From: Streptomyces sp. NBC_00670
GTDB lineage: Bacteria; Actinomycetota; Actinomycetes; Streptomycetales; Streptomycetaceae
Assembly (NCBI RefSeq): GCF_036226765.1
Contig: NZ_CP109017.1
Coordinates: 5,271,001 to 5,335,000, forward strand
Direction of reading: 5' to 3'
DNA length: 64,000 nt
Shown here: positions 8,429 through 16,760 of the stretch, in pieces
Layout of the letters: each line of letters starts with the position of its first letter
Position numbering within the stretch: position 1 is the stretch's first letter
The notes under the pieces: generated by a model
What the model was told of the DNA's origin: nothing
Database searches by the model: none
The model's input: only the letters and a program-made list of their open reading frames with translations
Program-made: the position numbers and the translations under genes

Positions 8429-10294
8429 ATGACCGAGCAGGCCTCCGGGGCCCACCATCCGCAGCCGCGGCCCCGTTCCTCCGGACAGCAGCCGTCCGCC
8501 CCCGAGCAGGTGACGGGCGCGCAGTCCCTCATCCGCTCGCTCGAGGAGGTCGGCGCCGACACGGTATTCGGCATTCCCGGCGGCACGATCCTTCCGGCGT
8601 ACGACCCGATGATGGACTCCACCAAGGTCCGCCACGTCCTGGTCCGCCACGAGCAGGGCGCCGGCCACGCGGCCACCGGCTACGCGCAGGCCACCGGCAA
8701 GGTCGGCGTCTGCATGGCGACCTCGGGCCCCGGCGCCACCAACCTGGTCACCCCGCTGGCCGACGCCAACCTGGACTCCGTCCCGCTGGTCGCGATCACC
8801 GGTCAGGTGGCGTCCTCCGCGATCGGCACGGACGCCTTCCAGGAGGCGGACATCGTCGGCATCAGCATGCCGATCACCAAGCACAGCTGGCTGGTCACCA
8901 ACGCCGACGACATCCCGCGGATGATCGCCCAGGCGTTCCACGTCGCCTCCACCGGCCGCCCCGGCCCGGTCCTGGTCGACATCCCCAAGGACATCCTCCA
9001 GGCGAAGACCACCTTCTCCTGGCCGCCGGTCATGGACCTGCCCGGCTACCGCCCGGTCACCAAGCCGCACGCCAAGCAGATCCGCGAGGCGGCCAAGCTG
9101 ATCACCGCCGCCAAGCGGCCCGTCCTCTACGTCGGCGGCGGCGTCATCAAGGCCAAGGCCACCGCCGAGCTGAAGGTCCTCGCCGAGCTCACCGGAGCCC
9201 CCGTCACCACCACCCTGATGGGGCTCGGCGCGTTCCCGGACAGCCACCCGCTGCACGTGGGAATGCCCGGCATGCACGGCAGCGTCACCGCCGTCACCGC
9301 GCTGCAGAAGGCCGACCTGATCGTCGCCCTCGGCGCCCGCTTCGACGACCGCGTCACCGGCAAGCTGGACAGCTTCGCCCCGCACGCCAAGGTCGTCCAC
9401 GCCGACATCGACCCCGCCGAGATCGGCAAGAACCGCGTCGCCGACGTGCCGATCGTCGGCGACGCCCGCGAGGTCCTCGCCGACTTGATCCAGGCCGTCC
9501 AGAAGGAGCACGCCGACGGCCAGCAGGGCGAGGCCGCCAGGTCCAGGTACGCAGCCTGGTGGAAGGACCTCAACCGCTGGCGCGAGACCTACCCGCTCGG
9601 CTACGACCAGCCCGCGGACGGCTCGCTCTCCCCGCAAGCGGTCATCGAGCGCATCGGACAGCTCGCTCCCGAGGACACGATCTTCACGGCGGGCGTCGGC
9701 CAGCACCAGATGTGGTCCGCGCACTTCATCAAGTACGAGCAGCCCGCCACCTGGCTCAACTCCGGCGGCGCCGGAACCATGGGCTACGCGGTCCCGGCCG
9801 CGATGGGCGCCAAGGCCGGACAGCCCGGCCGCACGGTCTGGGCCATCGACGGCGACGGCTGCTTCCAGATGACCAACCAGGAACTCACCACCTGCGCCCT
9901 GAACAACATCCCGATCAAGGTCGCCATCATCAACAACGGCGCCCTGGGGATGGTCCGCCAGTGGCAGACCCTGTTCTACAACCAGCGGTACTCCAACACG
10001 GTCCTGCACTCGGGTCCGGACGACGTCAACCCGGAGGCCAAGGGCACCCGCGTCCCCGACTTCGTCAAGCTGTCGGAGGCCATGGGCTGCTACGCCATCC
10101 GCTGCGAGCGCCCCGAGGACCTGGACAAGGTCATCGAGGAGGCCAACTCGGTCAACGACCGCCCCGTGGTCGTGGACTTCATCGTCCACGAGGACGCCAT
10201 GGTGTGGCCGATGGTCGCCGCCGGCACCTCCAACGACGAGATCATGGCCGCCCGGGACGTCCGCCCCGACTTCGGCGACAACGAGGACGACTGA
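8429..10294 (+). CDS. ilvB: Acetolactate synthase, large (catalytic) subunit
   Basis: 621 residues. It condenses two pyruvates, or pyruvate and 2-oxobutyrate, to acetohydroxy acids, the first common step of Val/Leu/Ile synthesis. The N-terminal ThDP domain has the catalytic Glu in LVRHEQGAGHAATGYA and the substrate-binding GPGATNLVTPLADA. The central FAD/transhydrogenase-like domain follows. The C-terminal ThDP-binding motif starts GDGCFQMTNQEL and ends IINN. ATG 8429 (MTEQAS) is preferred; an in-frame ATG two codons earlier (8423) is also possible behind GAGAAGAG. It heads the ilvB-ilvN-ilvC cluster under leader-peptide control. Confidence 0.97.
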   Translation: MTEQASGAHHPQPRPRSSGQQPSAPEQVTGAQSLIRSLEEVGADTVFGIPGGTILPAYDPMMDSTKVRHVLVRHEQGAGHAATGYAQATGKVGVCMATSGPGATNLVTPLADANLDSVPLVAITGQVASSAIGTDAFQEADIVGISMPITKHSWLVTNADDIPRMIAQAFHVASTGRPGPVLVDIPKDILQAKTTFSWPPVMDLPGYRPVTKPHAKQIREAAKLITAAKRPVLYVGGGVIKAKATAELKVLAELTGAPVTTTLMGLGAFPDSHPLHVGMPGMHGSVTAVTALQKADLIVALGARFDDRVTGKLDSFAPHAKVVHADIDPAEIGKNRVADVPIVGDAREVLADLIQAVQKEHADGQQGEAARSRYAAWWKDLNRWRETYPLGYDQPADGSLSPQAVIERIGQLAPEDTIFTAGVGQHQMWSAHFIKYEQPATWLNSGGAGTMGYAVPAAMGAKAGQPGRTVWAIDGDGCFQMTNQELTTCALNNIPIKVAIINNGALGMVRQWQTLFYNQRYSNTVLHSGPDDVNPEAKGTRVPDFVKLSEAMGCYAIRCERPEDLDKVIEEANSVNDRPVVVDFIVHEDAMVWPMVAAGTSNDEIMAARDVRPDFGDNEDD

Positions 10295-10397
10295 GAGCCC
10301 CGGAGAGCTTCGGGTCACCCCGCGCGTCACCCGCACGGCACCCGCGCGCACACGCGAACTCAGCGGACTTCAGGGACTTCAGGAAGGTACGCCCGTC

Positions 10398-10925
10398 ATG
10401 TCCACCAAGCACACGCTCTCGGTCCTGGTCGAGAACACCCCCGGCATCCTGGCCCGGATCGCCGCGCTCTTCTCCCGCCGCGGCTTCAACATCGACTCGC
10501 TCGCCGTCGGCGTCACCGAACACCCCGACATCTCCCGCATCACCATCGTGGTGAGCGTCGAGGACCTGCCGCTCGAACAGGTGACCAAGCAGCTCAACAA
10601 GCTCGTCAACGTGCTCAAGATCGTCGAGCTGGAGCCGGCCCAGGCCGTCCAGCGCGAACTGGTCCTGGTCAAGGTGCGCGCCGACAACGAGACGCGCTCC
10701 CAGATCACCGAGATCGTCCAGCTCTTCCGCGCCAAGACCGTCGACGTCTCCCCGGAGGCCGTCACCATCGAGGCCACCGGCTCCAGCGACAAGCTGACCG
10801 CCATGCTCCGGATGCTGGAGCAGTACGGCATCAAGGAGCTGGTCCAGTCCGGCACCATCGCCATCGGCCGCGGCGCCCGCTCGATCACCGACCGCTCGCT
10901 GCGCGCGCTCGACCGCTCGGCCTGA
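10398..10925 (+). CDS. ilvN: Acetolactate synthase, small (regulatory) subunit
   Basis: 175 residues, usual length. The N-terminal ACT domain (HTLSVLVENTPGILARIAAL then SRRGFNIDSLAVG) binds valine for feedback inhibition and activates IlvB. The C-terminal half (REL VLVKVRADNETR, then TGSSDKLTAMLRML) is the second ALS small-subunit domain. AGGAAGG precedes the ATG. It follows ilvB by 103 bases and precedes ilvC by 183 bases, in one transcription direction. Confidence 0.97.
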   Translation: MSTKHTLSVLVENTPGILARIAALFSRRGFNIDSLAVGVTEHPDISRITIVVSVEDLPLEQVTKQLNKLVNVLKIVELEPAQAVQRELVLVKVRADNETRSQITEIVQLFRAKTVDVSPEAVTIEATGSSDKLTAMLRMLEQYGIKELVQSGTIAIGRGARSITDRSLRALDRSA

Positions 10926-10945
10926 CGCCCCGCCAGGCCCGCCCC

Positions 10946-10970
10946 GGGCGGCCGGAACGACCGGCCGCCC
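10946..10970 (+). terminator. GC-rich hairpin between ilvN and ilvC
   Basis: Perfect 10-bp stem GGGCGGCCGG / CCGGCCGCCC with loop AACGA. No T-tract follows, so it is more likely an RNA-processing or partial-termination site that lets ilvC be expressed at a different level than ilvBN. Sequence around 11066 (TACGGT) could serve an ilvC promoter. Confidence 0.5.
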
Positions 10971-11108
10971 GCACCGGCGGTACCCGCGGGCAGTGGCCCG
11001 GTACCACTTGCCCGCCGCGCCGCCCGCATTACGAGACCCCCCGGCTTCCCGCCCCCGCACCGGCATACGGTGGGACGCAACACCCGCACACCAAGGAGTG
11101 AACCGAAA

Positions 11109-12107
11109 GTGGCCGAGCTGTTCTACGACGCTGACGCCGACCTGTCCATCATCCAGGGCCGCAAGGTCGCGGTCATCGGTTACGGCAGCCAGGGCCACGC
11201 CCACGCGCTGTCGCTGCGTGACTCGGGTGTCGACGTCCGTGTCGGTCTGCACGAGGGTTCGAAGTCCAAGGCCAAGGCCGAGGAGCAGGGCCTGCGCGTG
11301 GTCAGCCCCGCCGAGGCGGCCGCCGAGGCCGACGTCATCATGATCCTCGTGCCGGACCCGATCCAGGCCCAGGTCTACGAGGAGCACATCGCCCCGAACC
11401 TGAACGACGGCGACGCGCTGTTCTTCGGCCACGGCCTGAACATCCGCTACGGCTTCATCAAGCCCCCGGCCGGCGTCGACGTGTGCATGGTCGCCCCCAA
11501 GGGCCCGGGCCACCTGGTGCGCCGTCAGTACGAGGAGGGCCGCGGCGTTCCCTGTATCGTCGCCGTCGAGCAGGACGCCTCCGGCAACGGCTTCGCGCTG
11601 GCCCTGTCGTACGCCAAGGGCATCGGCGGCACCCGCGCCGGCGTCATCAAGACGACCTTCACCGAGGAGACCGAGACCGACCTGTTCGGCGAGCAGGCCG
11701 TGCTCTGCGGCGGCACCGCGGCCCTGGTCAAGGCGGGCTTCGAGACGTTGACCGAGGCGGGCTACCAGCCGGAGATCGCCTACTTCGAGTGCATGCACGA
11801 GCTGAAGCTCATCGTCGACCTCATGTACGAGGGCGGCCTGGAGAAGATGCGCTGGTCCATCTCGGAGACCGCCGAGTGGGGCGACTACGTCACCGGCCCG
11901 CGGATCATCACCGACGCCACCAAGGCCGAGATGAAGAAGGTCCTCGCCGAGATCCAGGACGGCTCGTTCGCCAAGAACTGGATGGACGAGTACCACGGCG
12001 GTCTGAAGAAGTACAACGAGTACAAGCAGCAGGACTCCGAGCACCTGCTCGAGACCACCGGCAAGGAGCTGCGCAAGCTCATGAGCTGGGTCAACGAGGA
12101 CGCGTAA
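11109..12107 (+). CDS. ilvC: Ketol-acid reductoisomerase (class I)
   Basis: 332 residues from GTG 11109, preceded by AAGGAG. It isomerises and reduces acetohydroxy acids with Mg2+ and NADPH, the second common branched-chain step. The Rossmann loop is VAVIGYGSQGHAHALSLRDSG. The C-terminal knotted domain has GPGHLVRRQYEEGRGVP and the metal-binding Asp/Glu in ETDLFGEQ and the later YFECMHELKLIVDLMYEGG. The upstream in-frame start at 11070 lacks a ribosome site and would add unrelated residues. Confidence 0.97.
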   Translation: MAELFYDADADLSIIQGRKVAVIGYGSQGHAHALSLRDSGVDVRVGLHEGSKSKAKAEEQGLRVVSPAEAAAEADVIMILVPDPIQAQVYEEHIAPNLNDGDALFFGHGLNIRYGFIKPPAGVDVCMVAPKGPGHLVRRQYEEGRGVPCIVAVEQDASGNGFALALSYAKGIGGTRAGVIKTTFTEETETDLFGEQAVLCGGTAALVKAGFETLTEAGYQPEIAYFECMHELKLIVDLMYEGGLEKMRWSISETAEWGDYVTGPRIITDATKAEMKKVLAEIQDGSFAKNWMDEYHGGLKKYNEYKQQDSEHLLETTGKELRKLMSWVNEDA

Positions 12108-12230
12108 GCCCTCGGGGAGCGATCGGGGCGGGGCGGCACCGCCCGGTCCCGGTCCGCTCCGGCCGGCGTCGTCCGCACGACGCCGGCCCACCCGCCCTCC
12201 CACGGACGGGTGATCCTCGTGATGAGGCGC

Positions 12231-12257
12231 ATGACGCCCTCGCCGCGCCACTAGACT
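12231..12257 (+). promoter_or_regulatory. Candidate serA promoter
   Basis: ATGACG (4/6 match to -35) and TAGACT (-10) separated by 15 bases, about 155 bases ahead of serA. The -10 is good; the spacing is short. The 306-base gap between ilvC and serA holds nothing else I can support. Confidence 0.4.
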
Positions 12258-12413
12258 GCAGCACTAATACGCGTCAGGCCCACAGCGTCGTGCGTCTTCC
12301 ACGCGGCCCAGCGACACCGGGGAAGCGCGAGCCCGCCCTTTCCCGACGCCGCTTCCCTCCCACCGCCTGCGGCCGTCGGGACGGCCGTCCGCATTGGACA
12401 TGTGAGGACTCAC

Positions 12414-14003
12414 GTGAGCTCGAAACCTGTCGTACTCATCGCCGAAGAGCTGTCGCCCGCCACCGTGGACGCGCTGGGCCCGGACTTCGAGATCCGGCAC
12501 TGCAACGGGGCGGACCGGGCCGAACTGCTCCCGGCCCTCGCCGACGTCGACGCCATCCTGATCCGCTCCGCGACGAAGGTCGACGCCGAGGCCGTCGCCG
12601 CCGCCCACAAGCTCAAGGTCGTCGCCCGTGCCGGCGTGGGCCTGGACAACGTGGACGTCTCCGCCGCCACCAAGGCCGGCGTGATGGTCGTCAACGCGCC
12701 GACCTCCAACATCGTCACCGCCGCCGAGCTCGCCTGCGGTCTGATCGTCTCCACCGCGCGCAACATCCCGCAGGCCAACGCCGCGCTCAAGAACGGCGAG
12801 TGGAAGCGCAGCAAGTACACCGGTGTCGAGCTCGCCGAGAAGACGCTCGGCGTCGTCGGCCTCGGCCGCATCGGGGCGCTCGTCGCGCAGCGCATGTCCG
12901 CGTTCGGCATGAAGGTCGTCGCCTACGACCCCTACGTGCAGCCCGCCCGCGCCGCCCAGATGGGCGTCAAGGTCGTGACCCTCGACGAGCTGCTCGAGGT
13001 CTCCGACTTCATCACCGTCCACCTGCCCAAGACCCCCGAGACGCTCGGCCTCATCGGCGACGAGGCGCTGCGCAAGGTCAAGCCCAGCGTGCGCATCGTC
13101 AACGCCGCGCGCGGCGGCATCGTCGACGAGGAGGCGCTGTACGCGGCGCTGAAGGAGGGCCGGGTCGCCGGCGCCGGTCTCGACGTGTACGCCAAGGAGC
13201 CGTGCACGGACTCCCCGCTGTTCGAGCTCGACCAGGTCGTCTGCACCCCGCACCTGGGCGCCTCCACGGACGAGGCGCAGGAGAAGGCGGGCATCGCGGT
13301 CGCCAAGTCGGTGCGGCTCGCCCTCGCCGGTGAGCTCGTGCCCGACGCGGTCAACGTCCAGGGCGGCGTCATCGCCCAGGACGTCAAGCCGGGGCTGCCG
13401 CTCGCCGAGAAGCTCGGCCGCATCTTCACCGCCCTCGCGGGCGAGGTCGCGGTGCGGCTCGACGTCGAGGTGTACGGCGAGATCACCCAGCACGACGTGA
13501 AGGTGCTCGAACTGTCCGCGCTCAAGGGCGTGTTCGAGGACGTCGTCGACGAGACGGTGTCCTACGTCAACGCGCCGCTGTTCGCGCAGGAGCGCGGGGT
13601 GGAGGTGCGGCTGACCACGAGCTCCGAGGCGACCGACCACCGCAACGTCGTCGTCGTGCGGGGGACGCTCGCGGACGGCGAGGAGGTGTCGGTGTCCGGC
13701 ACGCTGGCCGGGCCGAAGCACCACCAGAAGATCGTGGCGGTCGGGGAGTACGACGTCGACCTCGCGCTCGCCGACCACATGGTCGTACTGCGGTACGCCG
13801 ACCGGCCGGGGGTCGTGGGCACGCTCGGGCGCGTCCTCGGCGAGGCGGGCATCAACATCGCCGGCATGCAGGTCTCCCGCGCGGTCGCCGGGGGCGAGGC
13901 GCTGGCGGTCCTCACGGTCGACGACACGGTTCCGCCGAACGTGGTCACGGAACTCGCCGCAGAGATCGGCGCGACCTCGGCCCGCTCGATCAACCTGGCC
14001 TGA
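12414..14003 (+). CDS. serA: D-3-phosphoglycerate dehydrogenase
   Basis: 529 residues from GTG 12414 with GAGGA six bases upstream; GTG 12402 is an alternative. First committed step of serine synthesis: 3-phosphoglycerate to 3-phosphohydroxypyruvate with NAD+. Nucleotide fold GVVGLGRIGALVAQRM; catalytic Arg in NAARGGIVDEEAL, Glu in DVYAKEPCTDSPLF and His in CTPHLGAST. After residue 310 comes the intervening allosteric domain of long actinobacterial SerA, and a C-terminal ACT domain (YADRPGVVGTLGRVLGEAG) that senses serine. It is separate from ilvC by 306 bases and probably has its own promoter. Confidence 0.97.
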   Translation: MSSKPVVLIAEELSPATVDALGPDFEIRHCNGADRAELLPALADVDAILIRSATKVDAEAVAAAHKLKVVARAGVGLDNVDVSAATKAGVMVVNAPTSNIVTAAELACGLIVSTARNIPQANAALKNGEWKRSKYTGVELAEKTLGVVGLGRIGALVAQRMSAFGMKVVAYDPYVQPARAAQMGVKVVTLDELLEVSDFITVHLPKTPETLGLIGDEALRKVKPSVRIVNAARGGIVDEEALYAALKEGRVAGAGLDVYAKEPCTDSPLFELDQVVCTPHLGASTDEAQEKAGIAVAKSVRLALAGELVPDAVNVQGGVIAQDVKPGLPLAEKLGRIFTALAGEVAVRLDVEVYGEITQHDVKVLELSALKGVFEDVVDETVSYVNAPLFAQERGVEVRLTTSSEATDHRNVVVVRGTLADGEEVSVSGTLAGPKHHQKIVAVGEYDVDLALADHMVVLRYADRPGVVGTLGRVLGEAGINIAGMQVSRAVAGGEALAVLTVDDTVPPNVVTELAAEIGATSARSINLA

Positions 14004-14021
14004 CCCCACCCCGGCCCCGTG

Positions 14022-14055
14022 CCCCGAAAGGGGCGCGGGGAACTGCGCGAGAAGC
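14022..14055 (+). repeat. Dispersed intergenic repeat, module A
   Basis: First of many copies in this window of a GC-rich element with core GGGGCGCGGGGAACTGCGCG. It lies just after the serA stop. Copies at about 14246-14270 and 14338-14358 are in the opposite orientation. Confidence 0.8.
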
Positions 14056-14112
14056 CCCACCGGCGGTCAGCCGACAACGCACCCCCGGGTCCAAGGGGCG
14101 GAGCCCCTTGAA

Positions 14113-14186
14113 GGGATGGGAAGGGTAGGGGCGGCGGGGGCGAAGAAAAGTGTTCTCGCCCCGGCCGCCCCTACCCTTCCCATCCC
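14113..14186. terminator. Long bidirectional hairpin between convergent serA and MFS gene
   Basis: Left arm 14113-14143 and right arm 14156-14186 are reverse complements over 31 bases with one mismatch, around a 12-base A/T-richer loop (14144-14155). The arms are two opposed copies of dispersed module B (core GGGATGGGAAGGGTAGGGGC). Placed between convergent genes it should stop transcription from both sides. Confidence 0.75.
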
Positions 14187-14299
14187 CGAGGGCTGTCGCC
14201 CCCGGACCCCGCCAGGTGGGTTCTTCGGCTGCGGGTGTGTTGTGGCTGGTCGCGCAGTTCCCCGCGCCCCTGGGGGGGGCTGTCGCCCCCAGGGCCCCG

Positions 14300-15934
14300 C
14301 TAGGCGGGTTCGTCGGCTGCGGAGCGTGCGTGGCTGGGCGCGCAGTTCCCCGCGCCCCTGGCGAGGTCCGGCTGGGCGTGCTCGTGCGGCGGAGCCGCAG
14401 CGGGGTGTGGGCGTGTGGCCCTCAGGGTGCGGAGGGCCAGGCAGGCCGCGGCCAGCAGGAGGACCGCTCCCGTCACCGCCGCCCCCCGCATCCCGTCCAC
14501 GAACGCCCCCCGCGCCACGGCCACCAGCCCGGCCCCCGCATCCCCCGGCATCCCCTCCGCCACCGCCAACGCCCCACCCAACGTCTGCCGCGCCGCCTCC
14601 GGCGCCTCCGACCCCACCCCGTGCCGGTACACCGCCGTCCCGATCGCCCCGAGCACCGCCATCCCCAGCGCACCCCCGAACTCCGACGCCGTCTCCATCA
14701 GCGAGGACGCCGTTCCGGCCCGCTCCACCGGCGCCGCCCCCAGCGCCAGATCGGTCACCTGCGACATCACCGTGACGATCCCCGAGGCCAGCACCCCCGC
14801 CCCGGCCAGCACCACCCACAGCGAGTCCGCCCCGGCGAGCGCCAGCAGCCCGTAACCGCCCGCCGCCACCACGAACCCGCCGGCCACGACGTACGCCCTG
14901 TCCACCCCGCGTCGCACAAGCCCCGCCGCCACCGGCGCGGCCACCCCGATCAGCACCGACGGCAGCAGCGCCCACAACGCCGCCTCCAGCGCGCTCATGC
15001 CCAGCACGGACTGCAGATACTGCGTCGTGAAGAACGCCGAGCCCAGCATCGCGAACGAGGACAGCAGGTTCAGCGCCAGCGCGGGCGAGAAGCCGCGGAC
15101 CCGCAGCAGCGCCGGCGGGATCATCGGCGCGGCGGCCGTACGCTGCCGGTGCACGAACAGCGCCGCGAACAGCAGCCCCACGGTCACCGACACCACGTAC
15201 CGCACGTTCCATCCCTCGGTGGGAATCTCCTTCAGTCCGTAGACCACCGGCAGCACCGCCGCCAGCGACAGCGGCACGCTCACCAGGTCGAACCGGCCGG
15301 GCTCAGGACTGCGCGACTCCGGCAGCAGCAGCGGGCCGAGCAGCAGCAGCATCGCCATCGCCGGCAGGTTGACCAGGAACACCGAGCCCCACCAGAAGTA
15401 CTGCACCAGCACCCCGCTCAGCACCGAGCCGAGCGCGATCCCGCCGGTCATGACCCCGGACCACAGTCCGATGGCCTTGGCCCGCTGCCCGGGGTCGGTG
15501 AACATCGTGCGCAACAGCGCCATCGTGGACGGCATCAGCGTCGCCCCGCCGAGCCCGAGCACCGCGCGCGCCGCGATCAGCGTCTCGGCGCTGTTCGCGT
15601 ACGCGGCCACCAGCGAGGCCGCCCCGAAGGCCGCCGCGCCGGCCAGCAGCAGCCGGCGGCGGCCGAAGCGGTCGCCGAGGGCGCCCATCGTCATCAGCAG
15701 TCCGGCCAGGACGAAGGCGTAGATGTCGAAGATCCACAGCTGCTGGGTGCCGCTCGGCTCCAGGTCCGCGGTGATCGCGGGGATCGCGAAGTACAGGACG
15801 GAGACGTCCATGGAGACCAGCAGCAGCGGAAGCATCAGCACGCCCAGGGCGGCCCATTCGCGCCGCCCGGCCAGGGCGCCGGCGGGAGGCGAGGAGTCGC
15901 GGGTCGGGTCCGTTGGTGTCGTTGTCGGTGTCAT
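14300..15934 (-). CDS. MFS drug exporter, DHA2 (14-TM) family
   Basis: 544 residues with about fourteen membrane segments, a proton-coupled exporter of the DHA2 type. The start region MTPTTTPTDPTRD leads into LGVLMLPLLLVSMDVSVLYFA; motif A is MGALGDRFGRRRLL; motif C-like LGSVLSGVLVQYFWW follows. The last about 20 residues, with GAGNCAPSHARSAADEPA, are encoded by a copy of dispersed module A, so the natural C-terminus has been extended by repeat DNA. It is divergent from the TetR gene across the 13-bp repeat array, the usual arrangement for a pump with its own repressor. Substrate unknown. Confidence 0.92.
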   Translation of the reverse strand: MTPTTTPTDPTRDSSPPAGALAGRREWAALGVLMLPLLLVSMDVSVLYFAIPAITADLEPSGTQQLWIFDIYAFVLAGLLMTMGALGDRFGRRRLLLAGAAAFGAASLVAAYANSAETLIAARAVLGLGGATLMPSTMALLRTMFTDPGQRAKAIGLWSGVMTGGIALGSVLSGVLVQYFWWGSVFLVNLPAMAMLLLLGPLLLPESRSPEPGRFDLVSVPLSLAAVLPVVYGLKEIPTEGWNVRYVVSVTVGLLFAALFVHRQRTAAAPMIPPALLRVRGFSPALALNLLSSFAMLGSAFFTTQYLQSVLGMSALEAALWALLPSVLIGVAAPVAAGLVRRGVDRAYVVAGGFVVAAGGYGLLALAGADSLWVVLAGAGVLASGIVTVMSQVTDLALGAAPVERAGTASSLMETASEFGGALGMAVLGAIGTAVYRHGVGSEAPEAARQTLGGALAVAEGMPGDAGAGLVAVARGAFVDGMRGAAVTGAVLLLAAACLALRTLRATRPHPAAAPPHEHAQPDLARGAGNCAPSHARSAADEPA

Positions 15935-15951
15935 GGCAGGGAATGTACGGG

Positions 15952-16055
15952 CGTCTTATACGCTTGTCTAGTACGAGTGTTCAGTACGCTTGTTTAAGAC
16001 GTGCGTGCTGGACGGTCGTCTTACACGGTCGTCCTAGACGGGCGTCCGTGCGCCG
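15952..16055. repeat. Array of eight 13-bp operator-like repeats
   Basis: Units begin at 15952, 15965, 15978, 15991, 16004, 16017, 16030 and 16043 with no gaps. Examples: CGTCTTATACGCT, TGTCTAGTACGAG, TGTTCAGTACGCT, TGTTTAAGACGTG, CGTCTTACACGGT, CGTCCTAGACGGG. The first 11 bases approximate the dyad CGTC-YTA-GACG; the last two vary. Unit 8 is weaker, and a partial unit may exist at 15939. The array fills the gap between the divergent exporter and TetR genes and overlaps both promoters, so it is the likely operator. Confidence 0.85.
15955..15984 (-). promoter_or_regulatory. Promoter of the MFS gene inside the repeat array
   Basis: On the minus strand CTGAAC (15984-15979) and TATAAG (15960-15955) are 18 bases apart, giving a start near 15948, just ahead of the ATG at 15934. 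Both hexamers lie within repeat units 1 and 3, so a bound repressor would block it. Confidence 0.55.
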
Positions 16056-16063
16056 ATTAGGGT
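16035..16063 (+). promoter_or_regulatory. Leaderless promoter of the TetR gene
   Basis: TAGACG (16035-16040, 4/6 to -35), 17 bases, then TAGGGT (16058-16063). Start would fall at or next to the ATG at 16070, and no Shine-Dalgarno box is seen, so the mRNA is probably leaderless. The -35 is inside repeat unit 7, suggesting autoregulation. Confidence 0.5.
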
Positions 16064-16069
16064 GACCGC

Positions 16070-16726
16070 ATGGGACACCGCGAGGATCTGCTCGAAGGCG
16101 CCAAGCGCTGCCTGCTGGAGAAGGGGTTCGCGCGCACGACGGCGCGGGACATCGTCAAGGAGTCGGGCACCAACCTGGCGTCCATCGGCTACCACTACGG
16201 CTCCAAGGACGCGCTGCTCGCGCAGGCGTACATCGCGCTGGTCGGCGAGGTCTCCGACGCCTTCGGCGGCGGCGAACGGCTGCTCGCGGACACCGCGCCC
16301 GGCTCCCTGGAGCGGTTCGAGGCGGTGTGGTCGAACATCATCGGGACCATGCGGGAGCCCGGTTCGATGTGGCGCCTGAGCATCGAGATCGTGGCCATGG
16401 GCGACCGGCTGCCCGCGGTCCGCGACCACCTGGCGGGGGCCCAGCGGGAGGCGATGCGCGCCCTCGTGCCGCTCTTCATGGGCGGCCGGGAGGAAGACGT
16501 CCCCGAGGAGACCGTCGACTCCCTCGGCGGCTTCTACTACACGGTGATGATGGGGCTGATCGCCCACTACAACTTCGACGTCGAGAGCGCCCCCGACGCG
16601 AAGACCCTGACCGAGGGCCTGCGTCGGGTGCTCGCCGGGGTGACGGGTACGGCGGGGCCGGGGGGCCCGGCGGGCCCGAGGGATGCGGCGGGGACGGGGG
16701 AGCGGGGCGGCGCGGGGGAGGGCTGA
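16070..16726 (+). CDS. TetR-family transcriptional repressor
   Basis: 218 residues. The N-terminal helix-turn-helix is typical: REDLLEGAKRCLLEKGFART followed by TARDIVKESGTNLASIGYHYGSKDALLAQAY (about residues 4-54). The ligand-binding C-terminal domain is unassigned and ends in a Gly/Ala-rich tail (GTAGPGGPAGPRDAAG). It is divergent from an MFS exporter and should repress the pump and itself through the 13-bp array, released by a pump substrate. That role is inferred from arrangement, not shown. Confidence 0.93.
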   Translation: MGHREDLLEGAKRCLLEKGFARTTARDIVKESGTNLASIGYHYGSKDALLAQAYIALVGEVSDAFGGGERLLADTAPGSLERFEAVWSNIIGTMREPGSMWRLSIEIVAMGDRLPAVRDHLAGAQREAMRALVPLFMGGREEDVPEETVDSLGGFYYTVMMGLIAHYNFDVESAPDAKTLTEGLRRVLAGVTGTAGPGGPAGPRDAAGTGERGGAGEG

Positions 16727-16760
16727 GCACCGGCCCCGCCCCTGCCCCCGTCCCCGGCTC

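Noticed and set aside
7997..10351. 784-codon frame on the minus strand
   Set aside because: Antisense to ilvB; sense strand has clear acetolactate synthase motifs.
10946..10970. True Rho-independent terminator between ilvN and ilvC
   Set aside because: Perfect stem but no T-tract; listed as a hairpin of uncertain role.
15952..16055. CRISPR array
   Set aside because: Units are 13 bp, gapless and degenerate, with no spacers and no cas genes; operator array fits better.
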